Shown piece by piece: positions 44,602 to 55,288 of a stretch of 64,000 bases of DNA (position 1 is its first letter; every line of letters begins with the position of its first letter). Made by a program: the position numbers and the translations under genes. Source of the DNA: Holophagales bacterium (lineage in GTDB: Bacteria > Acidobacteriota > Thermoanaerobaculia > Multivoradales > JAGPDF01). The notes below the pieces were generated by a model. It had not been told where the DNA came from and did no database searches. It saw only the letters and a program-made list of their open reading frames with translations. The stretch is from contig CP064972.1 in the NCBI GenBank assembly GCA_016699405.1, forward strand, positions 1,386,001 to 1,450,000, read 5' to 3'.

Positions 44602-45930
44602 TCAGAGCTCCGGCGGCGTCGGCGGCAGGCCGTGCCGTGCGGCCCACCCGGCGAGGTCGCGGCGGGCGCGCGCGGCGTAGGCGGCGCGGCGCTCGAGCTT
44701 TTTCGGCTCGGGGTCGAGCGGGGGGAAGCTGCCGTAGTTGACGTTGGCCGGCTGGAAGCGGTCGGGGTCGGATTCGGTCAGGTGGCGGGCGAGCGAGCCG
44801 AGCGCCGTCGTCGCCGGCAGCGGTTCGACCACGCGAGCGGAGCGCTCGAGCGCCAGGTACAGGCCGGCGAGCAGCCCGGTGGCCGCCGACTCGAGGTAGC
44901 CCTCGACGCCGGTGATCTGGCCGGCGAGCCGCAGGCGCGGCTCGGGGCGCAGACGATAGAGCGCGTCGAGGTGGCGCGGCGAGTTGACGAAGGTGTTGCG
45001 ATGAATCTGCCCGAGCCGCACGAACTCGGCCTGCTCGAGCCCGGGGAGCATCCGGAAGACGCGCGTCTGGTCGGCCCACTTCATCCGCGACTGGAATCCG
45101 ACCAGGTTGTACTGGGTCCTGGCCAGGTTCTCCTGGCGCAGCTGGACGACCGCCCAGGGGCGGCGCCCGTCCGGGCCGCGCAGGCCGACCGGCTTCATCG
45201 GGCCGTAGCGCAGCGTGTCCTCGCCGCGCCGGGCGAGCTCCTCGATCGGCAGGCAGCCCTCGAAGAAAAGTGCCTGCTCGAACTCGTGGAGGGGCAGCGT
45301 CTCGGCGGCGAGAATGGCCTCGCGAAAGGCGCGATACCGCTCGCGGTCGAGCGGCGAGTTGAGGTAGTCCTCGCCGTCGCCCTTGCCGTAGCGCGAGCCC
45401 CAGAAGAGACGCGAGAAGTCGAGCGACTCGCCCTCGAGGATCGGCGCGATGGCGTCGTAGAAGTAGAGATGGGCGCTGCCGAGCAGCGCGGCGAGCCGGG
45501 CGGCCATCGCGTCGGAGGTGAGCGGGCCGGTGGCGACGACGACGTCTCCCTCCGGCAGCTCGTCGACCTCCTCGCGCCGCACCTCGATCCACGGGTGCTC
45601 GGCGAGCGCCGCGGTGACCGCCTGCGAGAAGCGCTCGCGGTCGACGGCCAGCGCCGAGCCGGCCGGAACCGCGGCGTCGCGGGCCGCGGCGATGACCAGC
45701 GAGCCGAGTGCCGCCATCTCCCGCTTGAGCAGCCCCGCGGCGTGCTCGGGGTCGTCGCTGCGCAACGAGTTCGAGCAGACCAGCTCGGCGAAGTCGCCGG
45801 TCTTGTGAGCCGGCGTCGAGCGGTGCGGGCGCATCTCGTGCAGCACGACGCTGACGCCGCGGCGGGCGAGCTGCCAGGCGCACTCGCAACCGGCGAAGCC
45901 GGCGCCGACGACGTGCACGGGGTGCGACAC
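44602..45930 (-). CDS. trmFO: FADH2/folate-dependent tRNA (uracil-54-C5-) methyltransferase
   Basis: 442 aa from the GTG at 45930. N-terminal FAD motif VHVVGAGFAGCECAWQLARR, where the Cys pair is characteristic of TrmFO and used to hold the enzyme-FAD adduct; HEMRPHRSTPAHKT, FAELVCSNSLRSDD and GLRGPDGRRPWAVVQLRQEN are family signatures. Makes ribothymidine at position 54 of tRNA using methylene-tetrahydrofolate. Confidence 0.95.
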   Translation of the reverse strand: MSHPVHVVGAGFAGCECAWQLARRGVSVVLHEMRPHRSTPAHKTGDFAELVCSNSLRSDDPEHAAGLLKREMAALGSLVIAAARDAAVPAGSALAVDRERFSQAVTAALAEHPWIEVRREEVDELPEGDVVVATGPLTSDAMAARLAALLGSAHLYFYDAIAPILEGESLDFSRLFWGSRYGKGDGEDYLNSPLDRERYRAFREAILAAETLPLHEFEQALFFEGCLPIEELARRGEDTLRYGPMKPVGLRGPDGRRPWAVVQLRQENLARTQYNLVGFQSRMKWADQTRVFRMLPGLEQAEFVRLGQIHRNTFVNSPRHLDALYRLRPEPRLRLAGQITGVEGYLESAATGLLAGLYLALERSARVVEPLPATTALGSLARHLTESDPDRFQPANVNYGSFPPLDPEPKKLERRAAYAARARRDLAGWAARHGLPPTPPEL

Positions 45931-45937
45931 GAGGGCG

Positions 45938-45943
45938 ATTCTA
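45938..45943 (-). promoter_or_regulatory. Candidate -10 box (TAGAAT), 7 nt before the trmFO GTG
   Basis: TAGAAT on the minus strand matches five of six consensus bases and is followed by CGCCCTC and the GTG start. No ribosome-binding site. Best leaderless candidate for a GTG-initiated gene here. Confidence 0.5.
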
Positions 45944-45966
45944 GCGGCTGGTCCGGTTTCGCCCGG

Positions 45967-47466
45967 TCAGCTCGGCAGGTCGTGGGTGACCGGGTCCTCG
46001 ACGACGCGGAAGTAGTGGTCGGTGCCGTAGTGGGCGAAGTTGCTGACCCGCGAGGTGTAGATGCAGGCGAACTCGGCGACCTGGGCGGCAAAGAGCGAGC
46101 GGTTGCTCCCCTGCTTGAAGAGCGAGCCCCAGATGGGGTGGAAGCGGCGCGAGATGCGCTCCTGCAGCTCGCCCGAGCGCTGCCGCAGCGTGCGGTGCTG
46201 GCTCTTCAACGCCTCGAGCCGCTCGGCGGCGTCGTGCGCCCCGTGGTTGTCCTCGCCGAGGCGGTGGGCGATGGTGACCACGTCGCGCAGGTCGTCCATC
46301 CGGCGTCCGAGGTCGGAGAGCTCCTCGCGCAGCGCCGAGAGGTGGCGCGTGTCGTCGGCGACGCGGCTGCCGGTCTCGAGCTCCTCCTCGAGCTCGCGCA
46401 CGACGAGCGCCGTGCGCCAGGTGTTGCGCCGCTTCGAGGTGAGGATGTCGCTGTAGATGTGGTCGCCGACGTAGAGGACCTGCTCGCCGGGGGCGTCGAA
46501 GAGGCTCATCAGCCCCTCGCGGGAGCCGCCGCGGTAGACCCCGCCCCAGGCCGGGACGGCGACCTCGGCTCCCTCGCGACCGTCGGCGGCGATCGGCACG
46601 AACGGCCGCTCGGCGCGAAAGAACCCGGGTTTCCCCGCCGACGCGACGACCAGGTCGAACAGCTCGCGCCAGCTCCCGAGGCCCGGCAGCGAGCCGTCGA
46701 AGAGGTGGGAGCAGAGCGCCTCGGTGTAGGCCCAGTCAGAGTTGGTGACCAGGAAGAGTCGCCGCCCGCTCAGGGCGAGACGGGCGAGCGCCAGGGGCAG
46801 CTCGTCGTCGCGCTGAATGAAGCGCGCGAGGTCGGCGGTGATCCGGGACTTCAGCCAGCCGTTGGCGTGAATCGAGTCGACGGCATGGCGCACGTCGTCG
46901 AAGATCGTCTGCGGCCCGCGACCGAGCACCAGCGCCGGATCGCGCCGGCCGAGCTCGACGAGCTCGGTGAAGAGGTTGACCTCGGGCAGCTCGAAGAGCG
47001 TGTCGACGCGGTAGTAGCGGTCGCTCGACAGGTCGATCGGCTCGAGCCGGTAGTACTGGAAGCGGTCGTCGGAGGCCAGGCGCGTGCGGCCGAGGTAGGC
47101 CCGCCCGACGTAGCGGTGCCGGTTCATCTTGAGCACCGTGCCGACCTGCCGATCGACGATCAGGCCGCGACGCGGGAAACCGGGCCGGAACTCGGCCTGG
47201 CGAACGGCCGCCGGGTAACCGACCTGCTCGACGAGGAAGGTGCGGGCGAGCTCGAACGTCAACGGGTCGAGCTCGGCGCGGTCGTAGTCGGCGAGCGTCC
47301 AGTCGAGGTCGAAGCCGATGAAGCGGATCTTGTCGAGCCGCAGGTTGCGGTTGACGAAAACGCGGCGCGCCAGCGGCGGTTTGCCGCCGTCGAGCGCGCG
47401 CGGGAAGAGCTCGTGCCGCAGCGCCGGGAGCAGACGGTCGACGAGCTTCGCGCGGGGGTCGTTCAC
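45967..47466 (-). CDS. HAD-superfamily purine 5'-nucleotidase (cN-II-like)
   Basis: 499 aa. HAD motif I GFDLDWTLADY, motif II LFLVTNSDW, and motif IV YVGDHIYSDIL, in the spacing of the cytosolic IMP/GMP-specific 5'-nucleotidase (HAD-IG) family. A long helical C-terminal part (about 370-450, rich in Glu/Arg heptads) resembles the oligomerisation region. Dephosphorylates IMP/GMP, so it would tune the purine pool made by the pur operon further on. Its stop is 36 bases from the trmFO start. Confidence 0.88.
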   Translation of the reverse strand: MNDPRAKLVDRLLPALRHELFPRALDGGKPPLARRVFVNRNLRLDKIRFIGFDLDWTLADYDRAELDPLTFELARTFLVEQVGYPAAVRQAEFRPGFPRRGLIVDRQVGTVLKMNRHRYVGRAYLGRTRLASDDRFQYYRLEPIDLSSDRYYRVDTLFELPEVNLFTELVELGRRDPALVLGRGPQTIFDDVRHAVDSIHANGWLKSRITADLARFIQRDDELPLALARLALSGRRLFLVTNSDWAYTEALCSHLFDGSLPGLGSWRELFDLVVASAGKPGFFRAERPFVPIAADGREGAEVAVPAWGGVYRGGSREGLMSLFDAPGEQVLYVGDHIYSDILTSKRRNTWRTALVVRELEEELETGSRVADDTRHLSALREELSDLGRRMDDLRDVVTIAHRLGEDNHGAHDAAERLEALKSQHRTLRQRSGELQERISRRFHPIWGSLFKQGSNRSLFAAQVAEFACIYTSRVSNFAHYGTDHYFRVVEDPVTHDLPS

Positions 47467-47491
47467 GGCAGAGACTCCGGGAGCGCCCGGC

Positions 47492-49792
<2,301 letters not shown>

Positions 49793-49945
49793 TTGGGGCT
49801 CGCTCTCGCGGAATCGTTCAGGAATCGCCTGGAGGCTACCTGGCGGGACGGCAGGGTCGGCGAGGGTAGCACCCGTCCGGCCGGCTGGCAACCGACGGGA
49901 GGAGCGAAGCGGCCCGGCCGGGGCCGCCGGGCGGCGGGTCGTCGT

Positions 49946-51052
49946 TCATCGCAAGACCTCGAACCGGGGGCCGGGAAGGCGGCGGACCCGGCCGGAGAGC
50001 TCGAGCTCGAGCAGCTCGCCGAGGAGCTCGTCGACCGGACGGCCGGCGGCGGCAGCGAGGGCGTCGAGCTCGACCGGCCCTCCCGCGGCGAGCAGGGCGA
50101 CCAGCGGGTTGGCCGGGCCGTCAGGCTCGCCGTCGCGGCGCGGTCGGGGGGCGGACGCCGCGGCCGGGCGATCGAGGCCGAGCGCCTGCAGGACGTCGTC
50201 GGGGTGGCGAACCAGCGTCGCGCCGTCGCGCAGCAGGGCGTTGGTGCCGAGGCCGGTCTCGTCGAAGATGCGTGCCGGCAAGGCCATCACCTCGCGCCCC
50301 AGCTCGAGCGCCAGGCGCGCCGTGACCAGCGAGCCCGAGCGCGGCACGGCCGAAACGACGACCACGCCGGCGGCGAGCGCGGCGATCAGGCGGTTCCGCA
50401 CCGGGAAGCGCCAGGGCTCGGGTGGGGTGTGGGGCGGGAACTCGGAGACGACAGCACCGCTCGCGGCGATCTCGCGCGCCAGCGCCCGATGACCGCGGGG
50501 GTAGTCGATCGCCAGGCCGCAGCCGAGCACCGCGACGGTGCGACCGCCGTTGGCGGCGAGCGCGCCGCGATGGGCGGACGCGTCCACGCCGAGGGCCAGG
50601 CCGGAGACCACCAGGACCCCGGCGGCGGCAAGCTCGTGACCCAGCCAGCGCGCTGCCTCGAGGGCCCAGCTCTCGGCGCGGCGGGAGCCGACGATCGCGA
50701 CCGCCGGCCCGGTCGGCAGCTCACCGAGGCAGTAGAGCGCTGGCGGGGGAAGCGAGAGATGGAGAAGCGACTCGGGGTAGTCGGCGTCGCCGCGGACGAG
50801 GGTGCGGGCGCCCTCGCGTGTTGCGGCGGCGGTCTCCCGCCCAGCGAGCTCGGCGGCGCGCTCTCGCAGGGCCAGAGCGGCGGCCAGCGCTCGCGGGGAG
50901 ACGCCGAGTCGACGCGAGAGTCGCGAGGAATCCGCCTCCGCGGCCTCCATCCATTCGTCGAGACATCCGGCGAGCAGGCAGGCGGCGGCGCGCGGCACGG
51001 AGGGTGAGGCGTTGAGCGCGAGGGCGAGCTCGCGAGGTGTCGGGGGCGGCAT
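49946..51052 (-). CDS. dprA: DNA-processing protein DprA (Smf)
   Basis: 368 aa; AGGAGA lies about 11 bases before the ATG at 51052. N-terminal helical region (about 1-80), Rossmann-like core with AIVGSRRAES, VVSGLALGVDASAHRGAL, TVAVLGCGLAIDYPRGH, SEFPPHTPPEPWRFPVRNRLIA and SGSLVTA, and a C-terminal winged helix (about 310-368). Loads RecA on incoming single-stranded DNA during transformation. dprA-topA is a widely conserved pair. Confidence 0.94.
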   Translation of the reverse strand: MPPPTPRELALALNASPSVPRAAACLLAGCLDEWMEAAEADSSRLSRRLGVSPRALAAALALRERAAELAGRETAAATREGARTLVRGDADYPESLLHLSLPPPALYCLGELPTGPAVAIVGSRRAESWALEAARWLGHELAAAGVLVVSGLALGVDASAHRGALAANGGRTVAVLGCGLAIDYPRGHRALAREIAASGAVVSEFPPHTPPEPWRFPVRNRLIAALAAGVVVVSAVPRSGSLVTARLALELGREVMALPARIFDETGLGTNALLRDGATLVRHPDDVLQALGLDRPAAASAPRPRRDGEPDGPANPLVALLAAGGPVELDALAAAAGRPVDELLGELLELELSGRVRRLPGPRFEVLR

Positions 51053-51132
51053 CGAGTCGGACTCTCCTGGTCGGAAGAGAAGGACGTCAACGGGGTGCCG
51101 AATCTCGCACCTGAGGCCCCGAAAGCCGGGTA

Positions 51133-51138
51133 TATACT
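51133..51138 (+). promoter_or_regulatory. Candidate -10 box (TATACT) upstream of the TPR protein
   Basis: TATACT (within TATATACT) lies 40 bp before the ATG at 51178, with a leader containing GGAAAGGAA as ribosome-binding site. No clear -35. Same hexamer as before the FHA regulator at 5247. Confidence 0.45.
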
Positions 51139-51177
51139 GCGCGCCCGGCCCGTTCCCGCCGGAAAGGAATCGACGCG

Positions 51178-51615
51178 ATGAGCCCGAGCCGGTCGATTGG
51201 CTTCGCCGCACTTCTCCTCGCCGTGGCGTTCGTCTCCGGTGGCGCGAGCCGGCCTGCGGCCGAGGCTCGCTCCCAACTCGGATTCGGCATCGACATGGCC
51301 CGACGCGGCCTCTGGAACGAGGCGGTCTTCCGCTTCGAGGCGGCACGGCGGCTCTCCCCCGACAATTTCCGCATCCTCAACGACCTGGCGGTGGCCTACG
51401 AGGCCGTCGGCCGGTTCGAGGACGCGCTCGAGGCCTACCGCGCGGCGCTCAAGGTCGAGCCGGGCAGCCGCCAGGCCAAGCAGAACTACGCGCGCTTCGT
51501 CGAGTTCTACCAGAGCTTCCGCCCGAAGGCTGCCAAGCCCGCGGTGACGGAAGCCCAGCCGTCCGCGACGCCGACCGCGACGCCGACCCCTGCCGCGCCG
51601 TCCAGCGGCTCCTGA
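51178..51615 (+). CDS. Small secreted TPR protein
   Basis: 145 aa. Signal peptide about 1-30. One and a half to two TPR units (GLWNEAVFRFEAARRLSPDN, ILNDLAVAYEAVGRFEDALE and AYRAALKVEPGSRQAKQN) and a Pro/Thr-rich tail (ATPTATPTPAAP). First gene of a run of envelope genes with short gaps; probably an adaptor for the outer-membrane proteins that follow. Confidence 0.82.
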   Translation: MSPSRSIGFAALLLAVAFVSGGASRPAAEARSQLGFGIDMARRGLWNEAVFRFEAARRLSPDNFRILNDLAVAYEAVGRFEDALEAYRAALKVEPGSRQAKQNYARFVEFYQSFRPKAAKPAVTEAQPSATPTATPTPAAPSSGS

Positions 51616-51678
51616 GGCGACGTCGTGTCGGAGAGCCGTTCTCCCGCGCCGTTGCTCGATCCCCCGAGGAGGTTCGCC

Positions 51679-52374
51679 ATGCGACTTCCGGCCCCCGTCC
51701 GGGCCCTTTTCGTCCTCGCGTTGCTCGCCTCGCCGCTCGCCGCCGGCACGGTCGAGGTCAAGATCAAGCTCCCGGTGCGGGCGAAGATCGACCTCGGCGG
51801 TCGCCGCACGGTGGCGCTCGCCCCGTTCATCACCATCGGCCGTGAAGGCGCGGCGCGGCAGTCCGAGTCGGGTGTCGACGTCCAGGGCGAATTCGAGCGG
51901 CATCTCGTCAAGCTCCTGCGCCGCGACACCGAGCTCAAGGTGGTCGAGTCCGGCCGTATCGACTACCCGAGCTTCGAGCTCGGCGTCTTGTCGCGCAACC
52001 GCGATTTCTGGCGGGCGCTCGGCGAACGCCTGCAGGCCGACCTGCTGCTTTCGGGGAGCCTGGACTTCGACGTCCAGGATCGCAGCGGCTATCGCACCGA
52101 GGAGTACGTCTCGCCGTTCGACGGCCGCACCTACTACCGCCAGGTGCTGGTCGAGCAGACCGGTTTCGAGTACGACATCGTGCTGCAGGTCTACGACGGC
52201 CGCACCGGCGAGCTGCTCTACACCGACAACTTCAAGGACTTCAAACAGCTCGAGGGCGAGAAGGCCGACCCGCTCAAGGGGATGTTCGAGAACCTGTACT
52301 CGCTCGAGGACCGGATCGTCGGCGTCTTCGCCCAGAAGACGATCGAGGCTTCGCGCGTCCTGCTGACCGACTGA
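51679..52374 (+). CDS. Secreted protein of unknown function (CsgG/LpoB-like pattern)
   Basis: 231 aa. The ATG at 51679 has GAGGAGG with a 6-base spacer, much better than the earlier GTG at 51625. Signal peptide about 1-20 (ALFVLALLASPLAAG). The core reads TVALAPFITIG, FERHLVKLLRRDTELKVV, LQADLLLSGSLDF and YDIVLQVYDGRTGELLYTD, the alternating pattern of small periplasmic CsgG/LpoB/TolB-N-like folds. No Cys lipobox. It sits between the TPR protein and the Omp85 fusion and may help that protein. Confidence 0.75.
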   Translation: MRLPAPVRALFVLALLASPLAAGTVEVKIKLPVRAKIDLGGRRTVALAPFITIGREGAARQSESGVDVQGEFERHLVKLLRRDTELKVVESGRIDYPSFELGVLSRNRDFWRALGERLQADLLLSGSLDFDVQDRSGYRTEEYVSPFDGRTYYRQVLVEQTGFEYDIVLQVYDGRTGELLYTDNFKDFKQLEGEKADPLKGMFENLYSLEDRIVGVFAQKTIEASRVLLTD

Positions 52375-52390
52375 CGGAAAGGAGCCCCCC

Positions 52391-55288
52391 GTGCCGAAGA
52401 GCAAGTGGCTGACGCGCCTGGCGCTCGCCGGGCTGACCCTCGCGGCGATCGGCGCCACCGGCGCCGCGGCCCAGGACTACGGGACCTCGTTCGGCAAGAA
52501 CAAGATCCAGTATCGCGAGTTCAAGTGGCAGATCTACCACTCGCCGCACTTCGACGTGTACTACTACGCCGAGGAGGCCGAGCTCTTGGAGAAGGTGGTG
52601 TCGATGGCGGAGAGCGCCTACGACCGCCTGTCGCGGGACTTCGATCACCAGATCCAGAAGCCGACGCCGCTGATCTTCTACGCCACGCACTCGGCCTTCG
52701 AGCAGAACAACATCATCCAGAACTTCATCCCCGAAGGGATCGGCGCCTTCGCCAGCCCGGTGCGCAACCGGATGGTCCTGCCCATCGACCTGCCGGAAGG
52801 AGAGCTCTTCCAGCTCGTCACGCACGAGCTGACCCACATCTTCCAGTACGACATCCTCTTCCAGGGGGGCGTCACCCGGGGCATCGGCGTGCCGCAGTGG
52901 GTGATGGAGGGGATGGCCAGCTACATGGCCAAGGACGAAGGCACCTCGGACCGCATGTTCCTGCGCGACGCGGTGGTCAACGACACGATCCCGTCGATCC
53001 TCGAGCGCGGTGTCTCGGGCTTCTTCGCCTACCGGTTCGGACATGCGGCGTTCGATTTCATCGAAAGCCGCTGGGGCAAGGAGGGCTTCCGCGACTTCGT
53101 CTACGAATTCCGCAACACGCTCGGCGGTCGAGTGGAGAAGGCGATCGAGCGCGGGTTCCGCATCGAGCCCGAGGACTTCGACACCGAGTATCGCCGCTGG
53201 TTGCGCAAGCAGTACCTGCCCGAGCTGGTGGCGACCGGCGAGCCGTCCGATTTCGGCCGCCGCTTCCGCTACGAGGAGGGTGAGACGGCGCAGACGATCT
53301 CGCCGACGGCCTCCCCGTCGGGCGACCTCGTCGCCACCTTCTCGACGCTGCACGGCGACCTCGACATCGTGCTCTTCGATGCGCGCAAGCGGCGTCTGGT
53401 CACCAACCTCACCAAGGGCTTCTCGAGCGACTATCAGTACCTGGTCTCGCAGTTCGTCACCACCGGGGCGCGGATGGGCCGCGATCTCGCCTTCTCCCCC
53501 GACGGCAACCGGGTGGCGGTCTTCGCCAAGCGCGAGAAGGGGCGCAGCCTGGTGCTGATCGACGTGCTCGGTCGCAAGGTGGAGCGGGTGATCGACATGG
53601 ACGTCGAGCAGCAGCACGCCCCGGCGTTCAGTCCGGACGGCAAGACGATCGCCTTCTCGGGCAACCTGAAGGGGCGGTTCGACCTCTTCACGCTCGATCT
53701 GGCGTCCGGCACGGTGAGCAATCTGACCAACGACGATCTCTTCGACGGCTCGCCCACCTACTCGCCGGACGGCAAGTCGATCGTCTACAGCTCCGTGGTG
53801 GCCGGTGAGCACGCCCAGCTCTTCCGCCTCGACCTGGCCGACGGCAAGCGCTATCGCCTGTCGGAAGGGGCGTGGAACGACAAGGACGCGATCTTTTCTC
53901 CCGACGGCAAGCGTCTCTACTTCACCTCGGACCGCTCGGGCGCCGACAACATCTTCGGCCTGGACCTCGGCACCGGGGAGCTGCGTCAGTACACCAACGC
54001 CGTGACCGGTTGCTTCATGCCGACCGTCCTGGTGACCCCGGAGGGCGGCGAAGAGCTCGTCTACACCGGCTACTGGCGCGGTCGCTTCGACCTCTACGTG
54101 ACCGATCTCGACAACCCTGTCGGCAAGCCGACGAAGGTCGATCTGCCGGTCGTCGCCGCGGCGCCGGCCGAGCTGCCGAAGTTCGAGCCGGACATCCAGG
54201 TGACGCTCGACGAGGCGAACAAGTCGAAGTACGGCGGTTTCAAGCTCTTCCTCGAAGACGGCGGCGCCTACGTCGGCGTCACCGACGACCAGACCTTCCT
54301 CGGGTACACCTACCTCTCCTTCAGCGACTATCTGGGGGATCGCCGGCTGATCACCGCCTTCAGCTCGATCGAGAGCTTCTCGAACTTCGACGTCGTCTAC
54401 AGCGACCAGCGGCGGCGCTGGGGCTGGGCGGTGCGTCTGTTCGACGACCGGACGTTCTACACCGCGGTCGACCAGAGAATCGGCCAGGTCGTTCGCGACC
54501 GCGCCGCCTACCAGCAGACCGGAGCGGTCGCCTCGATCTCGTACCCGATCGACGTCTACCACCGCGTCGAAGCGGGTGTCGGCTACATCATGCGCAAGCT
54601 CGACTTCCAGCAACTGGTGGTCGACCCGGCGACCGGCCAGTTGGTCTATTCGGTCGAGCCGCGGGACGACAACTTCCCGCTCGTCGAGGTGGCGGCGGTC
54701 GGCGACTCGGCGGTGTACTCCTCCTACGGGCCGGTGAGCGGTCGGCGGTGGCGCCTCGGCGGGGCCTACGCGCTGCAAACCAGCGGCGGGGGCGGGACGC
54801 TGACCTCGAGCGCCGACCTCGACCTGCGGCAGTACATCCAGGTTTCCGAGCGCAGCAACCTGTCGCTGCGGGTCTTCGCCGGTGCCTCCTGGGGCGACGT
54901 GCCGACGCCCTACTACTTTGGCGGCCTCGACACGGTCCGCGGCTTCGACTTCCGTTCGCTCGTCGGCGATCGCGCCTTCTTCGCCAACTTCGAGTACCGC
55001 TTCCCGCTGATCGACGTGCTGGCGACGCCGATCTTCGGCTTCCAGAGCATCCGCGGGCGGATCTTCCTCGACGTCGGCGGCGCCTGGTTCGACTATGCCG
55101 GGCAGGGCTTCACCTTCTGGAACGGGGACGAGAACCGGTTGCAGGACGCCGTCTCCTCCTACGGCTGGGGTGTCACCGTCAAGTTCGCCGGTCTCGACCT
55201 CAACTGGGACTTCGCCAAGCAGTGGGACTTCAAGGAGTCGACCGCGGGTGGATTCCGCACCTCGTTCTGGATCGGGACCGGATTCTGA
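52391..55288 (+). CDS. Gluzincin metalloprotease - TolB-like propeller - Omp85 barrel fusion
   Basis: 965 aa from the GTG at 52391 (GGAAAGGAG before it). Signal peptide to about residue 27 (AAAQ). Protease-like domain about 40-270: HELTH (His145-His149) and a downstream Glu173 in WVMEGMASY give the HExxH...E zinc site of gluzincins (peptidase MA-like). Propeller about 290-590 with TolB/PD40 repeats (AFSPDGNRVAVF, AFSPDGKTIAFSG, TYSPDGKSIVYSS, IFSPDGKRLYFTS). C-terminal barrel about 620-965 with PYYFGGLDTVRGF and an FLDVGGAWFDY strand like Omp85/BamA, ending in Phe. An outer-membrane protease or assembly factor; function unproven. Confidence 0.85.
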   Translation: MPKSKWLTRLALAGLTLAAIGATGAAAQDYGTSFGKNKIQYREFKWQIYHSPHFDVYYYAEEAELLEKVVSMAESAYDRLSRDFDHQIQKPTPLIFYATHSAFEQNNIIQNFIPEGIGAFASPVRNRMVLPIDLPEGELFQLVTHELTHIFQYDILFQGGVTRGIGVPQWVMEGMASYMAKDEGTSDRMFLRDAVVNDTIPSILERGVSGFFAYRFGHAAFDFIESRWGKEGFRDFVYEFRNTLGGRVEKAIERGFRIEPEDFDTEYRRWLRKQYLPELVATGEPSDFGRRFRYEEGETAQTISPTASPSGDLVATFSTLHGDLDIVLFDARKRRLVTNLTKGFSSDYQYLVSQFVTTGARMGRDLAFSPDGNRVAVFAKREKGRSLVLIDVLGRKVERVIDMDVEQQHAPAFSPDGKTIAFSGNLKGRFDLFTLDLASGTVSNLTNDDLFDGSPTYSPDGKSIVYSSVVAGEHAQLFRLDLADGKRYRLSEGAWNDKDAIFSPDGKRLYFTSDRSGADNIFGLDLGTGELRQYTNAVTGCFMPTVLVTPEGGEELVYTGYWRGRFDLYVTDLDNPVGKPTKVDLPVVAAAPAELPKFEPDIQVTLDEANKSKYGGFKLFLEDGGAYVGVTDDQTFLGYTYLSFSDYLGDRRLITAFSSIESFSNFDVVYSDQRRRWGWAVRLFDDRTFYTAVDQRIGQVVRDRAAYQQTGAVASISYPIDVYHRVEAGVGYIMRKLDFQQLVVDPATGQLVYSVEPRDDNFPLVEVAAVGDSAVYSSYGPVSGRRWRLGGAYALQTSGGGGTLTSSADLDLRQYIQVSERSNLSLRVFAGASWGDVPTPYYFGGLDTVRGFDFRSLVGDRAFFANFEYRFPLIDVLATPIFGFQSIRGRIFLDVGGAWFDYAGQGFTFWNGDENRLQDAVSSYGWGVTVKFAGLDLNWDFAKQWDFKESTAGGFRTSFWIGTGF

